From Corythucha ciliata (taxonomy: Eukaryota > Arthropoda > Insecta > Hemiptera > Tingidae), in NCBI GenBank assembly GCA_038030265.1, contig CM075938.1, positions 3,077,009-3,141,008 of the forward strand: a stretch of 64,000 nucleotides of DNA. The letters run 5' to 3'. How positions within the stretch are numbered: position 1 is the stretch's first letter; each line of letters opens with the position of its first letter. Both the position numbers and the translations under genes were made by a program. Below the pieces are notes generated by a model. It saw nothing but the letters and a program-made list of their open reading frames with translations, was not told the DNA's origin and did no database searches. Shown in pieces: positions 12,236-21,723 of the stretch.

Positions 12236-12484
12236 TAGCGACTTCAGTGACGTAACAAAGTCACTGCGAACACCCCTGGCGCTGCTATAATTTCAACCGG
12301 GAGGGAGAGGGTTGAAACGATTGACGGGATGGGGAGGGGTACTCTCTTAAGATCGTTAAGCCAGCGTATTATTCTAGAGATCTATAGGCAGTGCAGTGAA
12401 GAGAATATTTTGGCCCAGAGGCCGGACTCAACGGGGATCTTCTACGGACTCCCCTCCACACTCCTACCACCAATATCACACGAA

Positions 12485-12890
12485 GGTCTAACAACAGCAA
12501 AGCTCCAAACATAGCAAAACTCCAAACGACAGTGAAGCTCGAACCACAAAGGTGGTCAAATAAGGCTCAACCCCCCAGCTAAAATCATCCAACCACAGCA
12601 AAGGTCCGCAACCACAGCAAACTTTCAACTACAAAAATTTCCAACCACAATTAGGACCACCAAACCATCAGTTGAGCTCAAACCACAATAACGTGCCAAC
12701 CGCAGTTTAGTAATGCTCCAACCACAGCAAAGCTCCAACCATAGCAATGCTCCAATGACAGTAAAGGCCAAACCACAGCCAACATGACGGCAAAAATGGT
12801 CCAACCACAGCAAGGCTCTAACCACACTTGGAACGTCCAACCCCAAGCAATGCCCCAACCACAGCAAAGCTCCAAATCACGGAAGCGAGA
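12485..12890 (+). repeat. 17-bp tandem repeat
   Basis: Roughly twenty diverged copies of CAAAGCTCCAACCACAG or close variants (AATGCTCCAACCATAG and similar). The cleanest copies are at 12715-12760 and 12800-12870. A 32-bp T run follows at 12925-12956. I do not recognise the family. Confidence 0.75.
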
Positions 12891-12919
12891 CGGACTGCAA
12901 ACGGAGACTGGACCACAGC

Positions 12920-12924
<5 letters not shown>

Positions 12925-12956
<32 letters not shown>
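12925..12956 (+). repeat. Poly(T) run, 32 bp
   Basis: An uninterrupted T homopolymer. On the minus strand it is a poly(A) and could mark the 3' end of a retroposed sequence, but no body is recognisable. Open frames reading lysine or phenylalanine runs here are artefacts of this homopolymer. Confidence 0.9.
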
Positions 12957-12958
<2 letters not shown>

Positions 12959-13009
12959 AGATGGAGAGAATACGGACGCCGTAGGGGTGCGCGCGAGACG
13001 GTACGGGAC

Positions 13010-13235
13010 AGGAAATGAAAAGTCCCGTCCCGCACTTTTTTAGCCCCGACCCGTCCCGCGCGGGATTCCCCGCATGCACCGCAGGACAAAAAAGTACATG
13101 TTCAAATCCCCCCCCCTCCACTAGATATTTTTGAATTCATTTTCGGGTGGTCTGACCTATAGAAATCCTTGGAGGGGGGGGGGCGCACCCCTTGACCATT
13201 GGCGAATGCAGAAAATTGATTAGGTGGAGGATATA
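13010..13235 (+). repeat. Dispersed repeat, copy 1
   Basis: This sequence matches 38055-38290 in reverse complement. Shared landmarks are the GAAAAGTCCCGTCCCGC end, the GACGGG/CCCGTCC stretch, GTACTTTTTT/AAAAAAGTAC, the TCATTTTCGGGTGGTCTGACC part, and the CATTGGCGAATG end. It is an interspersed repeat of unknown class. Similar G-rich and C-rich homopolymers occur in both copies. Confidence 0.6.
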
Positions 13236-13479
13236 ATTTCGACAAAATAACAATATGGTCGTTCTCCTCAACACATGGACGGAGGGAAACACGAGATATT
13301 TTTCCACTTTTTTTTGGGGGGGGGGGGAACTCAAAAGATTCAGATTCCACACAGTGGCGGAACAACTCCTATCTGGGTGGCACAACTCCTAAGGGTGGCA
13401 ATCACTAGGAGGCCCTTTAGTCCCTATAATTAAACTAGGAATATATAGGTACTTTTTAGGAGCGTTGTAGTACATGTTT

Positions 13480-15130
13480 TTCTCAATTTTATCCGCGAAT
13501 CAGCAGATTTTCTCATTTTTACCTGCGAATCTCCGCTTTTTATAAGCTCATTGCCGTGAAGACGCCTGAAGAAATCGCAAAATAGGTAGCGTTTGAGTAC
13601 TCTTTCCCAATTTTCTCCGCAAATTAGCAATTTTTCTGTGAATTGGCGTTGCCCCCAGGAATCACAAGTTGGCGTTTTATCAATATCAGCTGCGAATTAG
13701 CGTGTTTCTCCCAATTTTGGGGAGCGAACTAGCACATTTTTCTCATTTTTAGCTGCGAAACGGTGCTTATTATAAAATCTTAGCCATGAATTAGCAGTGA
13801 ATTTGCCTCAAGAATCCGCAAAGTGGAAGTAGCGAGTGAGTGCTCTGTCCAGATTTTATCCACAAATTATACCGTTTTTCTCCATTTTAAACGCCAATTC
13901 GTGTTATTCTAAATTTTACCCGTGAGTTAGTGTTTTTTTTTACAGCATTTATTCTCAATTTTATTCCCGAAGTTCCCCGAGAATCTGTGAGTTGGCATTG
14001 TCTCAATTTCAGCTGTGAATTAGCCTTTTTATATCCTCGATTTTAGTAGTGAATGAGCTCATTTCTTAATGTTAGCTGCGAATTATTGCGCTTTTTCTCG
14101 ATTTTATCCGTAAAATTAAAATTGTTCATACCTCAATTGTGAATTGAAGTTTTCCTCCACTTTTAAACGCGAATTCGCGTTTTTCTCAATTTCACGCTGT
14201 GAATCAGCGCTTCTCCTCAATTTCAGTCCCAGCCCCGACAATCCGTGAGAACACTTTGTCATGATAGCGTGTTTCTATACTTTTAGACTCGAATTCGCGT
14301 TGTTCTCTTTTTTATCCGAGAATTAGCGTTTTTCTCAGTTTTAGCCGTGTGAATTAGAGCTTTTTCTCAATTTCAGCCCCAAAGTTGCTGTTTTCTCATT
14401 TTCAGCAGTAAATTAGCACATTTTCTTAATTTTAACTGCGATTTTTGACGTTTTTTCTCGACTTATCCAAAATCGTAATTTTCATAACCTAGCTAAGTTT
14501 TCCTCCACTTTTATTTAGAGTCGAATTCACGTTTTTGTTTATTTCACCCGTGAGTTAGCGCTTTTTCTAAATTTTTACTACTGCTAAATTGTAGCACTTT
14601 ATCACCATTTTAGCTGTGAATTAGCTTGTTTCTTATTTTTAAAGACGCAAATTTGCGTTTTTCTTATTTTTCAACCTTGAATTAGTGCTTTTCTCAGTTT
14701 TAGTTGCGTGAATTAGCGCTTTTTCTTAATTTCAGTCCCGATTTTGCCCTAACAATTCGTAATTTTGCGTTATCTCAATGTCAGCTGTGAATTTGCGCTT
14801 TTTCTCAGTATCAACAGACATAAATTTCAGCAATTTGTCTCAATTTTAGCCGCTTATCAGCGTTTTTCTCAATTTTACATGCGTGTTTAGCCATTATCGT
14901 TCTCAACTTATCTACTTAAAAATCCCGATTTATTCATCTTTAAGCTATTCTGGAGCGACATCCGAACGGAGACCCGGGGCGGTCCGCCCTCTTCGCCGCT
15001 GCCCTACGCGAGAGGTTCCACAGACCAAAAATAGTCCATGTAAAATGTCAAAGAACGTTAAATTATGTTTTTCTTTATTTAAACGTCAAATTAGCAATTT
15101 TACCCACTTTTAGCCCTTAATTAACCGTTT
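13480..15130 (+). repeat. 30-bp-type satellite block (plus orientation), long
   Basis: About 1.6 kb of diverged units with a GAATTAGCG-like core, a T-rich stretch and CTCAATTTTAGCC. Unit lengths range from about 29 to 34 bp. A non-repeat GC-rich interruption sits near 14950-15045. Some units carry CCCGAAGTTCCCCGAGAATC-type variants. No coding content. Confidence 0.8.
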
Positions 15131-15159
15131 TCTCCAGCCGTGTATACCCGGCACCAAGG

Positions 15160-15320
15160 GAATGGGACACTTTGTACGGTGGTACTCACAGGAGGACAGT
15201 TTGTATACTAACCAGCGGGTACCTGTGAAATCAAACCACCTCAGAAGGAGGACAGTTTGTACGGTCGTAAGCGAAGAGGCTCTCTAGGAGGAGGACACTT
15301 TGTACGGTCCATCGTCCCCA
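15160..15320 (+). repeat. Recurring 20-bp motif upstream of hAT remnant
   Basis: The motif AGGAGGACAGTTTGTACGGT or a close variant occurs four times, near 15165, 15191, 15246 and 15289, at irregular spacing. It lies about 200 bp upstream of the first ATG of the hAT-like transposase. Subterminal motif clusters are common in hAT elements as transposase binding sites, so these could be such sites; that is inference. Confidence 0.45.
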
Positions 15321-15514
15321 GTGTGGGACCCAATAACATGATTGATTGATTGTGTGTTATTAAATGTATTTTATGAACTATGTGTATTAAATCTTTGAAC
15401 ATGTGAAACCAAATCTTCGAACTTGTACTTTTCTTGTTTCTTTTGTGCCCTGTCACTTTCGCATCGCACCAACGCAGATTAGTTGTCTCTGATTTCTTGA
15501 GGTGTTCGGATTAA

Positions 15515-16857
15515 AATGTCGTCTATTACAACCACGAGCAGTAAAGGAAAGCCGAAGCTTGTCCATGACGGGTATTCCTATATACGATTTTGCGCCAAAA
15601 TGAAAGCTCAGTACGGTGGAAGTGCTCATCATCTAAATTAGCCGTTGTCTCTTGATGAATCTACTCGTGACGGCAAGTTTCGAGCGTTGCTGAGATTCAG
15701 AGTTGACTCTGGAGACTCTGATCTCAAAAATCATCTACAGACAGCGGCTGCAAATGCGACGTATCTGAGTAAAACTATACAGAACGAGGTGATCACTTGC
15801 GCGGAAGCTCTAATTTTGAAAAAAAATTGACGCAAAAAATCAAGGACTCAACTTACTTCAGCATCTTGGCCGATGAAACGGCAGATGTTTCTGGTACGGA
15901 GCAGTTTTCTCTATGTGCGAGGTACGTTGTCTGTGACGATGGCCAGTTCTCCCCATTAGGGAGGATTTTCTAAAATTTGTTCCCGTGCAAGACCTTCGTG
16001 GCTCTGCTCTAGCAAACGTTTTGAAAGAAACTGTTCGTGACTTGGGCTTGGATTTAAACTGCGTTCGAGGTCTAGGGTTTGACGGAGCAGCTAATATGAG
16101 CAAGATATTCAATGGGTGTGCAGCGAAGTTTCGTGAAACTTATCCACAGGCTATTTTTGTTCACTGTTCGGGCCACTCGTTGGATCTCGCACTTAGCCAT
16201 TCTTGTACCGTCCCGTCAATAAAAAACTGTCTGGGAACAATAAAAAAAGCGATCACGTTTTTCAGAGCTTCGCCCAAGAGAGAATGTGTATTAAAGAAGC
16301 ACATTTCGCAAGCGAAACCACAATCGAAAAAGACTCGACTCATTAAGTTTTGTGAGACTCGTTGGGTAGAAAGGCTTGAATCCATCTCATTATTTGTTGA
16401 AATTTTCCCTGAATTGGTTGATGCTTTGGGAGAAATCGAAGAATTCCCGGATTCTGAAACATCTAGTCAAGCTTTTGCATTCTCAGCTGCTATGAACAAG
16501 CCGGTGTTCATCGTTTCAATGGTGGTTGCTAACCATATATTCAGTTTATCCCGCGGTCTAGCTTGTCATCTCCAATCGAAATCAATGGACCTCAAAAACT
16601 GCGTCGAGCTTTGCGATATGCTCATACAAGAAGTTCGCGATTTCAGAACCTGCTTTAACACTGTATTTGAAGAAGCCGGAAACCTCGCATCACAAATTGA
16701 CGTCGAACTCTCATTGCCTGGTACAGTAGGCCAGCAGAAACTCCGCTCTAACTATGATACTAAAGATCCGGAAGTGTACTTCAGACTGTCTGTTTTCCTT
16801 CCTTTCGTCGACTACTTCGTGGGCCAACTTGAAGATAGATTTCTGAAGCACAGAGGC
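15515..16857 (+). pseudogene. hAT-superfamily transposase remnant (DUF4371 type)
   Basis: An ATG at 15515 opens a short N-terminal segment (KPKLVHDGYSYIRF) that stops at 15639. The next frame carries RDGKFRALLRFRVDSGDSDLKNHL and SKTIQNEVI, typical of the DUF4371 region in hAT-like transposases related to THAP12 and ZMYM proteins. Frame changes follow near 15820 and 15970, between them a YFSILADETADVSG motif. The longest open part, from 15985, has GFDGAANMS, FVHCSGHSLDLALSHS and CETRWVERLES, the RNase-H-like catalytic core. Coding ends where a gypsy element inserted after GAGGC (16853-16857). A few codons resume at 21724 and then stop. The usual C-terminal hAT dimerisation domain is missing. 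The gene is inactive. Confidence 0.85.
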
Positions 16858-17028
16858 TATTAGAAACTTGAAGAAAACTCCTTTCACTAAATTTTTATAT
16901 TTTCTTTTCAATCAAAACCAAAATCACGACTAACTCAATTCATATGGGAAAAAAAAGGAGAGGGGAAAACAATAATAATTGGGATGGGAAAGGGGATTTA
17001 AAATGAAGGGCAGGTGTGTATTCCAACA
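16858..17028 (-). repeat. Gypsy element 3' LTR
   Basis: A direct copy of 21547-21718. Read on the minus strand it starts TGTTGGAATACACACC and ends TTTCTAATA. Compared with the other LTR it lacks two bases (GACT-AACTC against GACTATAACTC) and has one extra G before an A run. The terminal TG is canonical while the 3' end is TA and not CA. Confidence 0.93.
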
Positions 17029-17120
17029 CTTCTCGGCCATCCGACTTGGAATCGTCCTCGATTCTGGCTGCATCATCGGCTTCATATTAAACATTCGTTG
17101 CCAGCTCGTATGTCTGTTCT

Positions 17121-18284
17121 TCAATAAAGGTGATAATTCTTGAATTTGATTGGCATTGAGCGGTTGCGAGTGGGTCGATGTTTGAAAGCGTCTTCTTTGA
17201 GCGCGGTATCTTCTTCGTGTTCGAGGCTGCGTTCGACTCTCTGATGATCTTCTTGTGATGAATTGTCCTCTTGATTTGTCTGAGGGTCATTACAGTCAGC
17301 GAGTAACCGATGATATCGCTCAGTTAAATGTTCGCTCGTCTCCGGAGAGTCGGTAGTCTCGCCATTGACGTCGGGTAGAATGGATTCATCATCTTCTACG
17401 TCTCCTCCGAATGGTTTAAGAGCAGAGACATGTGCTGTCGTGCAATAACATTGGCCTCTGTAATTTATTATTGACATCACCCTGTACGCGTCTCCTGGAA
17501 GTGCGTGGGTGATCACGAGCGGTCCTCTGTACTTGTCGGCTAGTTTTCCTGTAGATTCTTGACGAAGATATACTAGTTGACCGACGTCAAGCTTGATTTG
17601 GTGGCTTCGATCTCTCTTCCTCCACTTTTCGTGTTCTTCTACTATTTTCTGGCGAATGTCTTGGCGGATGCGTTCTGGGGGTGTGTAGTCATCATTGTTC
17701 AGCCGATCCGTGATAGGTCGTAATTCTGAGTCAACTCTTCTAGGAGAATAACCTAATAGGGCTTTGAATGGCGAAATTCCAGTCGATTTGTTCGGCGCAT
17801 CATTCAACCATACTGCAATTTTCTTAACGTTAGTGTCCCAGCAATTTCCTTCTGTAAAAGAAGCTTTTAGAACGGGAATTAGAGTTCGATTAACTCTCTC
17901 GACTTGTCCATTTGCTCTGGGATGACGAACGCACACGTTCGTCAGCCGTATACCACGACTTTCACAGAAATTCATTATTTCTTCTGAAGTGAATGCTGTT
18001 CCTCTATCGCATATTAAATGCGCAGGTGCTCCGAAATCGTCTACCAAATTCTCTAAAGTCTGTATAACTGTTTTTGACTTCGTATTTTTCGTTGGCACTA
18101 ACCTGCAAAACTTTGTTAGATTGTCTATTATAACGAGTAAATGTGAGTTTCTTGTTCGACTTTTGTCGAACGGTCCGAGGAAATCGAGATGGACCACTTC
18201 AAATGGTCTAGTGCCTGGAGTAATAGGATTAATCGGTCCGGGTTTTTTCCTCCAGGAATTTTCATCAAGGTACACGTGAAACAA
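17121..18284 (-). CDS. Gypsy integrase (frame-separated from RT)
   Basis: The C-terminal part of the gypsy pol product, 387 codons in this frame. The first dozen residues overlap the preceding frame. The DDE catalytic triad is intact: D34 in LDFLGPF, D93 in ICDRGTAF, and E129 in NGQVERVNRTL, with the classical 35-residue D-E spacing. The middle carries WLNDAPNKSTGISPFKALLGY, typical of gypsy integrases. The C-terminus has VYLRQESTGKLADKYRGPLVI, the small GPY/F-like module, followed by an acidic, low-complexity tail. It joins the viral-type cDNA to host DNA. A frame change near 18250 separates it from the zinc-binding part that lies in the upstream frame. Confidence 0.93.
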   Translation of the reverse strand: MFHVYLDENSWRKKPGPINPITPGTRPFEVVHLDFLGPFDKSRTRNSHLLVIIDNLTKFCRLVPTKNTKSKTVIQTLENLVDDFGAPAHLICDRGTAFTSEEIMNFCESRGIRLTNVCVRHPRANGQVERVNRTLIPVLKASFTEGNCWDTNVKKIAVWLNDAPNKSTGISPFKALLGYSPRRVDSELRPITDRLNNDDYTPPERIRQDIRQKIVEEHEKWRKRDRSHQIKLDVGQLVYLRQESTGKLADKYRGPLVITHALPGDAYRVMSIINYRGQCYCTTAHVSALKPFGGDVEDDESILPDVNGETTDSPETSEHLTERYHRLLADCNDPQTNQEDNSSQEDHQRVERSLEHEEDTALKEDAFKHRPTRNRSMPIKFKNYHLY

Positions 18285-20449
18285 CTCCTAATGTGAAATT
18301 TTACGTACCGTCTCATCTTCGGGAAGCAGTAATTTTCACTCAACATTTTCACAGTTCGGTCTACTCCGAAGTGTCCGCTTAAACCATGAAAACGCACTAC
18401 CATGCTTTTTCTATGTGTCTTGGGAACCACAAACTGCCTTCGTGATTTCACCTGTCGACAAAGCAGTGCATCATGCATTACATAGTTTGGGGGTATTCGA
18501 ATGTTTTCGTCGTCTTCTTTTTCGTTGGTTCCTCCTAGTGCTTTCATTATGCGACGTAATTCTGGGTCACTGTACTGAATCGCGGCTATGCAGTCAATTT
18601 CCTCTAATTCGCTCCCCCTGTCAGAACAAACGTAAATTACTTCTACTCTTTTATCTAAAATCGCATCCATTGTATCCATGGCTTGTTCAGTTGGTCCTCG
18701 ACTGAGAGCATCGACGTGACACATCTTAACACCCGATCTGTGTCTGATTTCAACGTCGTACTCAGAGATTAGTTCACTCCACCTTGCGACCTGAGAGTTT
18801 TTGGTGCGATTAGCGGCTAAATAAGTCAAGGTCTGACAATCTGTTACAACGAGGACTTTAAGGCCTAAGATCAGCGGGCGTAAACTATCTAAACACCAAA
18901 TTACTGCCGTGAGTTCTAATTTACAAGAAGAATACTTGCTTTTGGCGTTCGTCGTCTTCTTGCTCAGGTACTGAACGGGATGAAGTAACTCGTCGTCTCC
19001 TTTTTGTAAGAGAATTCCGGCTAATCCTGAAGCGCACGCATCAGTGTGTAATTCTGTGTAAGCCACAGGATTGAAAATTGCCAACACGGGCTCCGACAGT
19101 AGGCGAGTCTTCAAATCTTCAAAAGCTATTTTCTGAGATTCTCCCCAGATGAATTCGGATGTTTTGCCCGTCAAATCTGTTAAAGGTTTCGCTATGGTGG
19201 AAAACCTGTGAATAAAACGTCTGAAATAACCGACTAATCCTAGAAAACGGCGAATGTCTCGGGAATTTTGAGGTACGGGGAAGCTTTCGATTGCCGGAAT
19301 TTTCGATTTACCTGGGGTAATTCCATTTTCAGATATTATATACCCTAAATAGTCGACTTTTTTAACTCCTATACGGCACTTCGTTGGGTTCAACGTGAGT
19401 TGTCCGTATTGAAGTCGTTCAAACACGAGTCTAAGGCGATATACAAGATCCTGCCAGTCTTTCGCTGGGACTAGAATGTCGTCCATGAAACATTGGACCA
19501 ATTCCTTTCGCAATGGCCCCATTACAGCGTTCATCATTCGAGTAAAATAGAATGGGGAGTTCATAAGCCCGAAAACCATTCTTGTGTATTGACCGCTATC
19601 GTCTGGAATGACGAATGCTGTCTTTTCTTGAGCGTCCACTGTTAATGGTACCTGGAAGAAGCCATGGGCTAAGTCGAGTGAAGCGTATACCTTGCTGCTA
19701 GCAAGGGCACTGAGCTGATCTTCGATGTTAGGTAGCGGGTACGGTTGTCTAACTGTCTGTTTGTTGAGAGCTCTAAAATCTACCACCATCCTCGGCTTCC
19801 CATTTTTTTTTCTCACGATCAAGACTGGACTCGCGTAGGGTGAACTCGTCTCTGTAACAATACCGTGTTGTTTTAGTTCTGCGACTATTTCTCTCAAATC
19901 TTGTCTCTCTTTAGGTGAAGCTCTGTATGGTTTTTTATACACCGGGACACTCCCCGGTTTTTCAACAATATCCATCTGCAACTTGTTTGTACATCCTAGC
20001 TGCGAAATGTTGAAAGCAAACCTATCTTTGTACTCGCCCAGCAAAGATTCAAAATCTTTCCGAACTTCATTTGGAACGTCATCATCAATAACTGCCTTCA
20101 GCTTTTCAAATTCTTCTTCAGATTCTTCCTTTATTCCGCTTTCATCGACAGAAGTTTCCAAAACGGTTAGAGTTTCTGACTTCTCAGGACAAGAAATTTG
20201 TTGATCAGCTTCGTCGTCGCTACAGACGTCTAGGTGTCTGAAAGGCGCGTCAGTTTCATTAAAGAAAGTTAATGTACCTCCTACCTGAAGAAAAGCTGTG
20301 CCGGGAGTCTCCATCCAGTTCCTACCGACAATAACAGGCTTCGGAAGAGTAGCGTCTGGAAGTATTAGTACTTTAACTTTTCTATTTACTCCATCGATTT
20401 CGACAGGGACCGACAAAGACCCCAAGGATTGAGTGACCGACTCGATCAT
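18128..20449 (-). CDS. Gypsy pol: protease end, RT, RNase H, HHCC finger
   Basis: 773 codons open from an ATG at 20449. Residues 1-60 are the C-terminal half of the aspartic protease (VIVGRNWM). After an acidic linker the reverse transcriptase spans about 150-370, with SSPYASPVLIVRKKNGKPRMVVDFRALN written as adjacent motifs SPYASPVLIV and MVVDFRALN, FGLMNSPF and the catalytic FMDD at 321-324, a variant of YxDD. RNase H follows with HTDACASG near 468, the glutamate at LELTAV near 512 and VVTDCQ near 536. Residues 688-726 hold the integrase H-x3-H and C-x2-C zinc finger. The last 50 residues are off-frame. It works with the separate gag and integrase frames of the same element. Confidence 0.93.
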   Translation of the reverse strand: MIESVTQSLGSLSVPVEIDGVNRKVKVLILPDATLPKPVIVGRNWMETPGTAFLQVGGTLTFFNETDAPFRHLDVCSDDEADQQISCPEKSETLTVLETSVDESGIKEESEEEFEKLKAVIDDDVPNEVRKDFESLLGEYKDRFAFNISQLGCTNKLQMDIVEKPGSVPVYKKPYRASPKERQDLREIVAELKQHGIVTETSSPYASPVLIVRKKNGKPRMVVDFRALNKQTVRQPYPLPNIEDQLSALASSKVYASLDLAHGFFQVPLTVDAQEKTAFVIPDDSGQYTRMVFGLMNSPFYFTRMMNAVMGPLRKELVQCFMDDILVPAKDWQDLVYRLRLVFERLQYGQLTLNPTKCRIGVKKVDYLGYIISENGITPGKSKIPAIESFPVPQNSRDIRRFLGLVGYFRRFIHRFSTIAKPLTDLTGKTSEFIWGESQKIAFEDLKTRLLSEPVLAIFNPVAYTELHTDACASGLAGILLQKGDDELLHPVQYLSKKTTNAKSKYSSCKLELTAVIWCLDSLRPLILGLKVLVVTDCQTLTYLAANRTKNSQVARWSELISEYDVEIRHRSGVKMCHVDALSRGPTEQAMDTMDAILDKRVEVIYVCSDRGSELEEIDCIAAIQYSDPELRRIMKALGGTNEKEDDENIRIPPNYVMHDALLCRQVKSRRQFVVPKTHRKSMVVRFHGLSGHFGVDRTVKMLSENYCFPKMRRYVKFHIRSCFTCTLMKIPGGKNPDRLILLLQALDHLKWSISISSDRSTKVEQETHIYSL

Positions 20450-20748
20450 GGTTCCAACACCGAAAATGGGGACAGCGCATTATCTCTCTCCAATCCAAGT
20501 TGTTCTGCGACAGCCTCTCTAATAAGGCATTCACTACTTCCAGTGTCGATTAATCCTGAAAATGACACGCGGTTTAACAACACGTTTTTAATGTTCGTAT
20601 CGGTCGAGTCCTGGGTTTTTGAAAGGTACGTTTTTGCAGGTGGATCTTTCTTTTTGGGACAATCTTTCGATATGTGGCCGAGTTGCCGACATATAAAGCA
20701 GGTATTCTGCGAGTTCCCGCAGCTACTCGAAATGTGCCCCTTTTGACC
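20446..20748 (-). pseudogene. Gypsy zinc knuckles and protease N-terminal part
   Basis: In the same frame as gag but beyond an in-frame TGA at 20749-20751. It encodes the rest of the first knuckle (GQKGHISSSC), a complete second CX2CX4HX4C knuckle (CFICRQLGHISKDC), and then the protease active site LIDTGSSECLI. The frame ends at a TGA (20446-20448) that overlaps the first ATG of the pol frame as ATGA. The protease is therefore split between two frames here. Whether the TGA is read through or is simply a mutation cannot be told from one copy. Confidence 0.82.
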
Positions 20749-21513
20749 TCATCTGTAACACTTTAACAGAACTGATGGTGCACTCACCTGTTTTCCACTT
20801 GGGACCCATATTTTATTTTTTGGTGCCGCAGACCTATCTTCTCCTTTATTAATTCTCAAGCGGCGGGATTCATCAATGCGTTTGAATTCATGAATGCTCG
20901 CCAGCATTTCGTGCTCGTCGGTATGGCTCTTCGACAACAGATGAAAGGTCAGATCTTTCGACCAGAGTCCTTCGATGACCTGTTCACGAACGTCTTCGAA
21001 AGGTAAATTAAGAGCCCGACACAACCTGACTTTATCGTGAAAGTATGACGACGTTGGTTCTCCTTTTGTTTGAATTCGGCTATTCAGCAACTTCCAGCGC
21101 GTGGTTGTGGTCAAACTACTGCAAAAGGTCTTTTTAAACTGCTCCGCAAAGTGTGACCAACCTGCAAATTCGCGGCCGGAGAACCAAGTCCTAGCGGTTC
21201 CCGACAGAGTGGACCGCGCTGTTTCAAGCCAGTACTCCTCTGGCCATCTATTAATTCTGGCCACACTTTCGACGGCGTCCAACCAGTCCTTCGCGATATG
21301 GGCTGCTTCAAGTCCCGTAAACTCCGGAAGAGTTTTAGTCAAGTCCGGTACGATTCTCGTCTCGCCAGACCTTTCCCTAAGGAGTGTACTATTCTGACTC
21401 ACCAAAAGCCTCAAGATTTGGTTGAGGTCCAGCGGAGGGTCGTTTAAAACGTCTGTAGGGGCGGCTCCCTCTAACGACCTCGCTGTACCCCCGCTTCCTT
21501 CTCCAGTCGACAT
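20749..21513 (-). CDS. Gypsy gag, truncated at first zinc knuckle
   Basis: The start is taken at the ATG at 21513 (MSTGEGSGG), the first methionine outside the LTR; an upstream in-frame ATG lies within the LTR. The product is 254 residues. It has the capsid-like retrotransposon gag fold signature: LPEFTGLEAAHIAKDWLDAVE, WFSGREFAGWSHFAEQFKKTF and SSYFHDKVRLCRALN. It ends LLKCYR, exactly where the second cysteine of the first CX2CX4HX4C knuckle should be: the codon is TGA. The rest of the knuckles continue in frame beyond the stop. Gag forms the particle that packages the element RNA. Confidence 0.9.
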   Translation of the reverse strand: MSTGEGSGGTARSLEGAAPTDVLNDPPLDLNQILRLLVSQNSTLLRERSGETRIVPDLTKTLPEFTGLEAAHIAKDWLDAVESVARINRWPEEYWLETARSTLSGTARTWFSGREFAGWSHFAEQFKKTFCSSLTTTTRWKLLNSRIQTKGEPTSSYFHDKVRLCRALNLPFEDVREQVIEGLWSKDLTFHLLSKSHTDEHEMLASIHEFKRIDESRRLRINKGEDRSAAPKNKIWVPSGKQVSAPSVLLKCYR

Positions 21514-21533
21514 TTGTTGGGGCGGATTGTATA

Positions 21534-21544
21534 CCACTTCTGAC
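21534..21544 (-). promoter_or_regulatory. Candidate primer-binding site (tRNA-Leu type)
   Basis: On the minus strand, 2 bp after the 5' LTR, lies GTCAGAAGTGG. This is complementary to CCACTTCTGAC, which resembles the 3' acceptor arm of leucine tRNAs. The position is right for minus-strand priming. The tRNA assignment is from memory of the family and needs a search. Confidence 0.45.
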
Positions 21545-21546
21545 TT

Positions 21547-21718
21547 TATTAGAAACTTGAAGAAAACTCCTTTCACTAAATTTTTATATTTTCTTTTCAA
21601 TCAAAACCAAAATCACGACTATAACTCAATTCATATGGAAAAAAAAGGAGAGGGGAAAACAATAATAATTGGGATGGGAAAGGGGATTTAAAATGAAGGG
21701 CAGGTGTGTATTCCAACA
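21547..21718 (-). repeat. Gypsy element 5' LTR
   Basis: The 172-bp partner of 16858-17028. On the minus strand it contains TTTTAAATCCCC and AAATATAAAAA, either of which could serve as a TATA-like element for element transcription. The outer end abuts the GAGGC target duplication at 21719-21723. Confidence 0.92.
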
Positions 21719-21723
21719 GAGGC

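Larger units (their letters stand above)
16858..21718 (-). mobile_element. Young Ty3/gypsy LTR retrotransposon
   Basis: A complete insertion on the minus strand with 171/172-bp LTRs and the 5-bp target duplication GAGGC (16853-16857 and 21719-21723). Order on the minus strand is 5' LTR, candidate primer-binding site, gag with zinc knuckles, protease, reverse transcriptase, RNase H, integrase, 3' LTR. No envelope-like gene is present. The two LTRs differ only by a 2-bp and a 1-bp indel, so insertion was recent. Coding is nevertheless interrupted by a TGA in the first zinc knuckle and by frame changes near 20450 and 18250. It sits inside the hAT transposase remnant. Confidence 0.93.

Noticed and set aside
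12678..13121. Protein with a poly-lysine stretch
   Set aside because: The lysine run is the complement of a T homopolymer, and the rest comes from the 17-bp repeat.
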